A stretch of DNA of 64,000 nt from Nodosilinea sp. FACHB-131 (GTDB lineage: Bacteria; Cyanobacteriota; Cyanobacteriia; Phormidesmidales; Phormidesmidaceae): assembly GCF_014695395.1 (NCBI RefSeq), contig NZ_JACJOF010000010.1, forward strand, positions 213,336 to 277,335. The letters are read 5' to 3'. A model generated the notes under the pieces. It was not told where the DNA came from and ran no database searches. It worked only from the letters and a program-made list of their open reading frames with translations. A program made the position numbers and the translations under genes. Positions 1 through 7,900 of this stretch are shown here, in pieces (position 1 is the stretch's first letter; every line of letters starts with the position of its first letter).

Positions 1-388
1 TCCACAGTCGGTAAGCGGTAGAATCCATCGGCAAGAAGAAGGCATCTGCCGACACGGAGTCAGCCCACAGCAGCGCCTCCATTTCTGCAAAGTAGGCTGG
101 TTCTGCCACTGTGCGAATCTTCAAGGTGATGCCGGTCAGAGCCTGAAAGTCCCGCAGGTAGGGCAGCAGGCCCGTGGTCCAGGGATGATCGTCCAGCAGC
201 AGCCCGATCTGATCGCCCGCAAACCGTCGCCAGTCAACATTCTGGTCAGACTCGATCGCCAGCTCATCAGTAGGAGCGCGGGCCGAGGGGCGGCAGGTTG
301 CTAAACTCGTCAACCCCGCCGCCGCCGCCAGCTGCATAAACCGACGGCGACGCAGCACATTTATGGACTGAGCCAGTAGCTTTGGCAT
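1..388 (-). CDS. Extracellular sugar-type solute-binding lipoprotein, N-terminal part (cut by window edge)
   Basis: The reading frame runs from an ATG at 388 off the left edge, giving about 129 residues. The N-terminus has four consecutive arginines followed by FMQLAAAAGLTSLATC. That resembles a twin-arginine signal with a lipobox whose Cys would be lipidated, so an exported lipoprotein is likely. Downstream sequence (GDQIGLLLDDHPWTTGLLPYLRD, then a segment like FQALTGITLKI) matches the start of family 1 extracellular binding proteins of sugar ABC transporters. The permease genes would lie outside the window. The substrate cannot be inferred. An upstream ATG at 419 is out of frame, so 388 is the start. 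Confidence 0.75.
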   Translation of the reverse strand, partial: MPKLLAQSINVLRRRRFMQLAAAAGLTSLATCRPSARAPTDELAIESDQNVDWRRFAGDQIGLLLDDHPWTTGLLPYLRDFQALTGITLKIRTVAEPAYFAEMEALLWADSVSADAFFLPMDSTAYRLW

Positions 389-532
389 CACGGCAACGAT
401 TGAAAGGAACAATGGCCATTGAGAGATGCACCGGCTGTTTCCTTAAGCATGCCCCGAGCGGGCAAATTGCAGAACCTGGGCAGGGAGGGGGCGCAAGATT
501 GGGCCTAAAGGCTTAACCTCCAATCAGTGGCA

Positions 533-562
533 GCCCCCTAACCTCGTGAAAGGTTAGGGGGC
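533..562 (-). terminator. Strong 12-bp hairpin downstream of the glucosidase gene
   Basis: GCCCCCTAACCT (533-544) is perfectly complementary to AGGTTAGGGGGC (551-562) with a 6-nt loop. It lies 64 nt past the stop of the minus-strand glucosidase gene. The T-rich tail (TATTTT) is on the plus-strand side, so on the minus strand it is not a textbook intrinsic terminator. It may act as an RNA 3' end stabiliser or a boundary between the two minus-strand genes. Confidence 0.45.
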
Positions 563-625
563 CTATTTTCCCACAGGGTTTGCCCCAGTCGGTTGAACAT
601 TAAGTCAATGACATTTCGCTGGGGG

Positions 626-3352
626 CTATACAGAGTATTTGACCAGCTCCCCAGGGCTGATGGTCTCAAGCACGGTGTCAGGCGTGAAGTAGCCCAGGGC
701 CTGAATGATGCGGGCGATGCAGCCCGTCCAGCCGGTCTGGTGGCTGGCCCCAATGCCCGAGCCGTCGTCGCCATGGAAGTACTCGTAAAACAAAATTAGG
801 TCTTGCCAGTGGGGGTCGGTCTGGAACTTTTCGGCGCCGCCATAGACGGGACGACGACCGTTTTCGTCTTTGGTAAAGATGCTGACCAGGCGCTCGCTGA
901 TGCACTGGGTGATTTCAAACAGGGTCTTTTCGTCGCCCGAGCCGGTGGGGTACTCCATCTTGAAGTCGTCGCCATAGTAGCTGTAGAGCTGCAAGAGCGC
1001 CCGAATCAGCAGCAGGTTGACGGGCATCCAGATCGGGCCACGCCAGTTGGAGTTGCCGCCAAACATGCCCGAGGTGGAGTCGCCGGGCACGTAGCCGACT
1101 TTGTACTCCTGCCCAGCGTGGTGAAAGATGTACGGGTTGTCGTGGTGGAAGCGCGACAAGGAGCGAATGCCGTAGTCGCTCAAAAACTCGCCCTCGTCGA
1201 GCATGCGAGTGAGCACCTTGCGCAGCTTGTCTTCATTGAGAATCGACAGCATCAAACGGTGGTTATAGCCCTGCTTAATGGGCAGGTGCACGTTGCCCAC
1301 TAGCTCGGGGTGGCGATTGATAAACTTCTCGACCCGCTCCCGCAGTCGGGGCAGCTCGGTAAAGGCCTCGCGGGGGAAGACAGCGACGGCCATCAGCGAG
1401 AGTAACCCGACCAGCGATCGCACCTTCAGCCGAGTCGAGTTGCCGTCGGGTAGCCGCAGCACATCGTAGAAAAAGCCGTCCTCTTCATCCCACAGCTCGT
1501 CTTGGTGAACGCCGATGCGGTCCATGGCTCCGGCAATCCACATGGTGTGCTCAAAGAACTTGATCGCCAGGTCTTCGTAGAGGTGGTCGTGGAGGGCCAG
1601 CTCAATGGCAATTTGGAACATGCGCTGGCTAAAGAACACCATCCAGGCAGTGCCGTCGGCCTGCTCCAGCCTGCCCCCGGTGGGCAGCGGCGAGCTGCGG
1701 TCAAACACCCCAATGTTGTCGAGGCCCAGGAAGCCGCCCTCAAACAGGTTGTTGCCGCCCTCGTCCTTGCGGTTGACCCACCAGGTGAAGTTGATCAATA
1801 GCTTCGAGAAGGCGTATTTGAGAAACTCCAGGTCGCCCTGGCCGTTGTTGCGCTCGCGATCGCGCACGTAGATCTCCCAGGTGGCAAAGGCGTGCACGGG
1901 CGGGTTGACATCTCCAAAGTTCCACTCGTAAGCCGGAATTTGGCCGTTGGGGTGCAGGTAGTCTTCGCGCAGCATCAGCATCAGCTGCGACTTGGCAAAG
2001 TCGGGGTCAATCAGGCTGATGGGAATGACGTGAAAGGCCAAATCCCAGGCGGCGTACCAGGGGTATTCCCACTTGTCGGGCATCGATACGATGTCGTCAT
2101 TCATCATGTGGAACCACTCGCTGTTGCGCACGTGGCGCTTGTCGATCACGGGCGTCCAGGGGGTGACGTGGCGCTCCCGCAGCCACAGGTCGAGGTCGTA
2201 GTAGAAGTACTGCTTAGTCCACATCATGCCGGCCAGGGCCTGGCGCATGACATTGGCGCGATCGCCGTCAGCCAGCACCGCTGGCGGAATCACCGTGGCG
2301 TAAAACTCATCGGCCTCGCGCAGCCGCACCGCAAACTGATCGTCAAAGTAGAGGCCAAAGGGGTCGCCCACCTCGGCGGGGGTGCTCTTGGTTAGGCGCA
2401 GTTTGACCACCACTGTTTCGCCCGCCCCAATCGTGAGCTGGTAATGGGGCGAAACTTTGGTGCCCACTCCATCGGGGTTGACCAGATCGGTTTTGCCATC
2501 CACGACATAGTTATTGACGCCGTCTTTGACGTAGGGGCTGGGATTGAGGGTGCCAAACACCCGCTCCGCGTTGGTTTCGTTTTCAGTAAACAGCAGCGGC
2601 ACCCCAGCATCGCAATAGAAGTAGTAGTCGGTCATCAATGGCGTCAGCAGCGGGTTGGTGATGGTAGCCTGCACAGCTCCATTGCCCAAGGCCCTGAGCA
2701 GTGGCTTTTCGCCAGTCTCTTTCCACGACCAGGTGTTGCGAAACCACAGGGTGGGCAGCAGGTGCAGCGGGGCCGCCTCCGGTCCCCGGTTGGCCACGCT
2801 GATCTGAATCAGCACGTCTTCGGCGTCGGCCTTGGCGTATTCCACAAACACGTCGAAGTAGCGATCGCTGTCAAAAATGCCCGTATCCAGCAGCTCGTAC
2901 TCCAGCTCGTAGCGATTGCGACCGGCGTTGGTATTGACCAAATCTTCGTAGGGATACGCCGCCTGGGGGTACTTGTAGAGATACTTCATGTAGGAGTGGG
3001 TCGGCGTGCTGTCGAGGTAGAAGTAGTACTCCTTCACGTCCTCGCCGTGGTTGCCCTGACTGTTGGTCAGGCCAAACAGCCGCTCTTTGAGAATAGGGTC
3101 CTGGCCATTCCACAATGCCAGAGCAAAGCACAGCAGGTTATGGTCGTCGGTAATGCCGCCGAGGCCGTCTTCACCCCAGCGGTAGGCTCGCGATCGCGCC
3201 TGGTCGTGGGGGAAATAATCCCAGGCGTTGCCGTCGGTGCTGTAGTCTTCGCGTACGGTGCCCCACTGGCGCTCGCTCAGGTAAGGCCCCCATTTTTGCC
3301 ACGGGGCAATTTGGGCACGAATTTCTGCTAGGCGATTGGATTCTGCGCTCAC
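626..3352 (-). CDS. GH63/MGH1-type glucosidase
   Basis: This 908-residue protein resembles the cyanobacterial proteins of the mannosyl-oligosaccharide glucosidase (GH63, MGH1-like) family. They have an N-terminal beta-sandwich and a C-terminal (alpha/alpha)6 barrel. The first 60 residues (WGPYLSERQWGTVREDYS, then a GDAWDYFP-like segment) are characteristic. Barrel motifs include WYAAWDLAFHVIP near residue 440, LGLDNIGVFDRSSPLPTG near 550, and GNSNWRGPIWMPVN near 775. No signal peptide is visible, so it is probably cytoplasmic and acts on alpha-glucosides or storage/compatible sugars. The exact substrate is unknown. Start ATG at 3352; the gene stands alone between two spacers. Long open frames on the opposite strand here are codon-bias shadows. 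Confidence 0.85.
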   Translation of the reverse strand: MSAESNRLAEIRAQIAPWQKWGPYLSERQWGTVREDYSTDGNAWDYFPHDQARSRAYRWGEDGLGGITDDHNLLCFALALWNGQDPILKERLFGLTNSQGNHGEDVKEYYFYLDSTPTHSYMKYLYKYPQAAYPYEDLVNTNAGRNRYELEYELLDTGIFDSDRYFDVFVEYAKADAEDVLIQISVANRGPEAAPLHLLPTLWFRNTWSWKETGEKPLLRALGNGAVQATITNPLLTPLMTDYYFYCDAGVPLLFTENETNAERVFGTLNPSPYVKDGVNNYVVDGKTDLVNPDGVGTKVSPHYQLTIGAGETVVVKLRLTKSTPAEVGDPFGLYFDDQFAVRLREADEFYATVIPPAVLADGDRANVMRQALAGMMWTKQYFYYDLDLWLRERHVTPWTPVIDKRHVRNSEWFHMMNDDIVSMPDKWEYPWYAAWDLAFHVIPISLIDPDFAKSQLMLMLREDYLHPNGQIPAYEWNFGDVNPPVHAFATWEIYVRDRERNNGQGDLEFLKYAFSKLLINFTWWVNRKDEGGNNLFEGGFLGLDNIGVFDRSSPLPTGGRLEQADGTAWMVFFSQRMFQIAIELALHDHLYEDLAIKFFEHTMWIAGAMDRIGVHQDELWDEEDGFFYDVLRLPDGNSTRLKVRSLVGLLSLMAVAVFPREAFTELPRLRERVEKFINRHPELVGNVHLPIKQGYNHRLMLSILNEDKLRKVLTRMLDEGEFLSDYGIRSLSRFHHDNPYIFHHAGQEYKVGYVPGDSTSGMFGGNSNWRGPIWMPVNLLLIRALLQLYSYYGDDFKMEYPTGSGDEKTLFEITQCISERLVSIFTKDENGRRPVYGGAEKFQTDPHWQDLILFYEYFHGDDGSGIGASHQTGWTGCIARIIQALGYFTPDTVLETISPGELVKYSV

Positions 3353-3497
3353 GGTGCTGTCCTGCCTGATGAAAGTAGCTGTTTTTTGCCCGATCCCTAG
3401 CGGCGCCTAAGAAATCTCAGAAAGACTCAAGCCCAAAGGGAGCAGGCTAGCCGCTATCTTCTCGAAACTTCCTATGAAATTCCTATGGTCGGCGGTG

Positions 3498-3662
3498 ATT
3501 ATGGGGAGTCAGGAGTTGGGGTAGGGGCGGAAAGTGTTGAGTTTTGAATTTTTAGTTTTGAGTGCAGTCCCTCAACTTAGAACTCAACACTCAAAACTAA
3601 AAACTCTTTCCTCACCCCACCTCCCCTATCTTCCTCACCCTCCCCACTTCCCACCCTCCCCC
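3498..3662. repeat. Large imperfect inverted repeat with purine-rich 5' arm and pyrimidine-rich 3' arm
   Basis: This makes up most of the 310-nt spacer between the glucosidase and DUF3611 genes. A purine-rich arm (GGGGAGTCAGGAG, then TTGGGGTAGGGG, around 3500-3532) faces a pyrimidine arm (CTCACCCCACCTCCCC, around 3611-3626). At its centre TTTTTAGTTTTGAGTG (3549-3564) is exactly complementary to CACTCAAAACTAAAAA (3588-3603). The pyrimidine arm runs to the ATG of the next gene at 3663 without a Shine-Dalgarno sequence. The rest of the spacer (3353-3497) shows nothing specific. Confidence 0.7.
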
Positions 3663-4262
3663 ATGTTCGACTTCCTCCGCGCTCAGCCCGCTAGCCCTAG
3701 CCCTACTCAAATTGCTCGCTATTGCCGCACCCTCGGCTGGGTGGGGTTGGTTCTCCAGTCGCTTTTGGGGGTGATTCCGCTGCTGGTAGTGATTGGTCGC
3801 ATTGTGGTCAACCCTCAGTGGCGCGATGTGCGATCGTCCTGGGGATTGTGGCTGGCGGTACTGGGTCTGGCGATTTTGCTGTTTAGCATCTACTGGTGCT
3901 TCCGCTACATTCACATGGCGCGGCGGCTCGACAACCCTGATCTGCGCCCGGCCAAGTCGACGGTCAAGCGCAACCTCAAGCTGGGGCTGCTGAGCAACCT
4001 GGTGCTGATGTCGATCGGCGTACTGCTGGCCCTCTGGCGAGTGACCCTGCTGAGCATCAAAATGCTGACCATTCCCCAGGGGGCAACGGTGGTTACCCCT
4101 GGCGCAGCGGCGGTGCCCGGCGGGCTGATTACCCCTTCCAGCATGATTGCGATTCAGGCGATGGTGAGTGCGATCGCCGCTGGTTTAGTCGGCGTGATCA
4201 TCGCCCTGCTGCTGATCTACCAGGTGGGCCGCCACCGCAACTCCCCAGATTTGTTCACCTAA
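3663..4262 (+). CDS. DUF3611 family membrane protein
   Basis: This 199-residue protein has about four hydrophobic segments (near residues 25-50, 63-85, 115-135 and 165-190). It matches DUF3611, a family shared by cyanobacteria and plastid envelopes with no established function. Recognisable parts are the N-terminal cytosolic stretch (QIARYCRTLGWVGLVLQ) and the RRLDNPDLRPAKS loop. The ATG at 3663 was chosen because upstream in-frame codons fall inside the inverted repeat. The start is preceded only by a C/T-rich tract. It is a monocistronic gene. Confidence 0.8.
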   Translation: MFDFLRAQPASPSPTQIARYCRTLGWVGLVLQSLLGVIPLLVVIGRIVVNPQWRDVRSSWGLWLAVLGLAILLFSIYWCFRYIHMARRLDNPDLRPAKSTVKRNLKLGLLSNLVLMSIGVLLALWRVTLLSIKMLTIPQGATVVTPGAAAVPGGLITPSSMIAIQAMVSAIAAGLVGVIIALLLIYQVGRHRNSPDLFT

Positions 4263-4910
4263 GGTTTCTTGGCTTAACCAGCAAGGTATCAATGCGGGGG
4301 CTGAAGATGGCTAGCTGGCCTACCCCAGAACTGTACTTTGGGCCTGCAACGCTACACTGCTGTGCCAGTATGCTTTACTGCTGTGCCAGTATGCTTTACT
4401 GCGAGGTCAGTAAGCTTTACCGCGGCCTCAAATTGTTAAACTGGCTGCTCAGTATGGCAAGTTGCGAGGCCTGTGGCTTAATTTTGGTTCGCATAACCCC
4501 AATGGCAAGGGTGGTGCTACCGGGTACATCCAAGTTTTGTCGCCCACCCTCTCCTGCGGAACGCTTCGCCAACGGGAAGCAAAGAGACCCAGCTCCTTTA
4601 AGAGATAAGGCTTACTGGATGAGCGGGATTTTGGTCATGACACCATCCACTGGTTGGGGGTCTCGGTGGGGATGGGGTCGCTCCAGTCATTAGGGTCGGC
4701 GTGGAGGATTTTGATGGTGCACTCTATGTCTGCCAAGCTGTCGTAGAGCAATGGGACATCTTTTGGGGGCGGAAATGTGGTTTAAAGGCGGCAGCACAAT
4801 CTTGGCATGGGCTTCACTTGAGTTAAAACGTCTATCTAAAGGATGATTTATATTCACAACGGAGTCGAGTTGAATAGATTTAACCGTTTACGCATACGGC
4901 TCCATCCTCT
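4263..4910. other. Spacer with a 21-nt tandem array, no supported gene
   Basis: This 648-nt spacer separates the DUF3611 gene from the hybrid kinase. It contains the periodic array listed separately (4357-4482). An open frame crosses the array (4292-4693), but its protein is just a heptapeptide repeat followed by low-complexity sequence with no family resemblance. The last 150 nt before the kinase are AT-richer (TTTATATTCACAACGG) and may hold its promoter. I could not fix a -35/-10 pair. Confidence 0.5.
4357..4482. repeat. 21-nt period tandem array 1 (about 6 units)
   Basis: Two identical 21-nt units (4357-4377 and 4378-4398; core GCCAGTATGCTTTA) are followed by units at 4399, 4420, 4441 and 4462. 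These diverge progressively but keep the exact 21-nt spacing, with cores GTCAGTAAGCTTTA, CTCAAATTGTTAAA and CTCAGTATGGCAAG. The period being a multiple of three keeps a heptapeptide-repeat frame open. Confidence 0.8.
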
Positions 4911-7900
4911 ATGAAACGCGATCCGAGCGGAAAGTTTGTGAACAACTGGGAGCGAGAGACCAAACATCGATTCAGCTTATCTCTAACCCAAACGGCTTGG
5001 CGATCGCTCGATCAAGCAGCGCAACAACGGGGTATCTCTCGCTCTGAAGTGATCGAACAGTTTGCCCGCAGCTTAGAGGCGGAGCCTGCTGCCCGCGACC
5101 ATGAAGCCAATGCTCAAATCGCTCAGCTGCGAAACCAACTGCTTGGGCTACAGCGGCAAAACCAGGCGTTAGAGGCGCGGTTGGCCCATACGCCCAGCCA
5201 AGTCGATCGGGCGACAGAGCACAAAGTCGTCGCTATTTTAGAAAGCATCACCGATGCGTTTGTGGCCTTTGATCGCCACTGGCACTACACCTACGTCAAC
5301 CAGGCGGCAGCCCAAATTCTCCACAAAGCCCCTGAAGACCTGATCGGTAGACATGTTTGGAACGACGTTTTCCCTGAGCTAGTGGGTGGGGTGGCCTACG
5401 TGGCCATGCACCAGGCGATCGCCGAGCAAATTCCAGTGGCCTGGGAAGAATTTAGCGAGCCTCTGCAACGCTGCCTGGAGGTCAAAGCCTATCCTGCCGC
5501 TGAGGGAGTTACGGTTTATTTTCGAGATGTGACCGAACGCAAGCAGGCCGATGTAGAGCGCGAGCGACTGCTCCGTGAGTTGGAAACAGAACATGCCCAG
5601 TTTGAAGCGGTGCTACGGCAGATGCCAGCAGGCGTGCTGATTGCCGAGGCCGGGTCTAATAGATTAGTGCTGGCCAATGAGCAAGCGAAACAAACGTTGG
5701 GATATAGCTACGAGCAGTCCTATGAACTAGAAGCCTATGTACCCCTCACGCCCTTTGACGCGTTTCGCCCCGATGGGCAAAAGTATGAGCCCCATGAATA
5801 TCCCCTACCGCGATCGCTGAGAACTGGCGAAGTCATTACCGGCGAGGAGATGGAGCTGCGCCAGGAAGACGGTCAGCGAACCGTGATTACCGTGAATGCT
5901 GCCCCAATTTTGGACAGGCAAGGGCAAATTTTGGCAGCCGCTGTGGTGTTTCAAGACATCACCGAACGCCAGCAAACGGAAAAGCTTCTCAGGCAGCAGG
6001 CTGAACATCTTGAAAACCAGCAGAAATGGTTAGAAGCCGTTCTCGATTTAATGCCGACGCCAACCACTTTTATTGACCCAGAAACCGCAAAAGTCATTTT
6101 TGCCAACCGAATTGCCAATGAGCTAGCCGGGGGTGATTTGCCTAAAAACAAATCATTAGAGGAATATGCCGACGCCTATTACTGCACCAATGCCCAAGGC
6201 GATCGCGTTGCCACCGACCAAATGCCCGCCGTGCTCATTGCCCGGGGGGAGCGGTTACAGAACGTTGAGATGAACTGGCATACCCCCGGCGGCGTTCGGG
6301 CCACCCTCTGCTGGGGAGAAACCTTGCCCGCCATGTATGGGCACGGGGCGATCGGCATTGTCATGTTTCAAGATGTGACCCGCCTCAAGCAGATTGAGGC
6401 GAACCTGCGGCAGGCCGAAGAGCGCTTACATTTGGCCCTCTCATCGGCCCAAATGGTCGCCTGGGATGTGGACTTAGAAACAGAGCAGGTCGTGTGTTCT
6501 CCCAACGCTGAAGAAATTTGGGGCATGCAGGTGGGCACCGCAGACGAGTTTCGGGCCTTCATTCATCCAGACGATCGGCCGCTGCTGCGGCAAGCGACCG
6601 TAGATGCCCTAGGAGGGAACCAGACTTTTGCCCAAGAATATCGCGTGGTCACCCCCGACGGTCAGGTGCGCTGGCTCAAGGGTCAGGGGCAAGTTTACCT
6701 CAACGAATCTGGACAAGCCGTCCGCATGGCCGGGGTTTCGCTCAACATTACCGATCGCAAGCACATCGAAGCCAATCGCGAGACCCTACTCGCAGAACTC
6801 CAGCGCAAAGAACAGCAGCAGCAGTTTTTGATTGAACTCAACGATGCCGCTCGCACCCTGCAAGACTCAGAGGAAATTGTCTGGCAGGTCGTCAACGCCA
6901 CCGGCAAACATTTCAACGTCACACGCTGTGCCTACGGTGAAATTGACGCGGTGCAAGAACATGTGATCGTCGATCGCGATTACTGCGACGGCGTCATCAG
7001 CGTTGTGGGTAAACACCACATGGATTCGTTTGGAGCTGAGATCATTGCCGAGCTAAAGCAGGGCAAAACCATTGTGGTCAACGATGTCAATTGCGACCCT
7101 CGCACCGCTGGGGCCGGAGCGGCGGCCTTTGCCGCTATTGAGACCCAATCGCTGCTCTGCGTACCGCTGGTGAAGCGCGGGCGGTTTGTGGCCCTACTGG
7201 TGCTACACCATGCGGCCCCTCGCGCTTGGACAGCCGACGACGTGGCCCTGCTAGAGCGCATCGCTAGCAAAACCTGGCTGGCCGTAGAGCGATCGCGGGC
7301 AGAGGCGGAACTGCGCGAAAGCGAAGCGCGGCTACAGCTCGCCCTCAACATTGGCCGCATGGGCACCTGGGAATGGGACATGCAAACCAATATCAGCCGC
7401 TGGTCGGCGGGGCATTTCACCATCCTGGGTTTCGAGCCCTATGAATGCGTTCCGAGCTACGAGATGTGGGCCAGCCGCATCCATCCCGATGACCTGTCAG
7501 CTGTTCAAGCAAAGCTCCAGCAGGCGATTCAGGAACGCACTGAGTATCATCAGGAATATCGACTGCGCTGGCCAGATGGGGCGATTCGCTGGGTCGAGGC
7601 CAGAGGGCAGTTTTCCTACGACGCTCAGGGCCAGCCCAGGCAGTCTATCGGGGCTGTCATCGATATTACCGAGCGCAAGCAAGCCGAAGAGGCCCTGCAT
7701 CAAGCGCTGCAAAAGCTCAACTTCCACGTTGAAAACACGCCGATGGCGGTGATCGAGTGGGATTGCGACTTTCGCGTGACTCGGTGGTCAGCGGGCGCAG
7801 AGCGCATCTTGGGTTGGCAAGCAGAAGAAATGCTGGGCAAAACGTTAGCCGAGATCCCGCTTGTCTATGAAGACGACTTAGAACCCGTTACCGAAGCCTG

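Noticed and set aside
2444..3331. Long plus-strand open frame opposite the glucosidase gene (295 codons)
   Set aside because: It is a shadow of the highly conserved minus-strand GH63 gene in GC-rich sequence; its translation has no family resemblance and no ribosome site.
4292..4693. 133-codon frame over array 1
   Set aside because: It encodes heptapeptide repeats produced by the 21-nt period and then low-complexity sequence; no homologous domain or Shine-Dalgarno.
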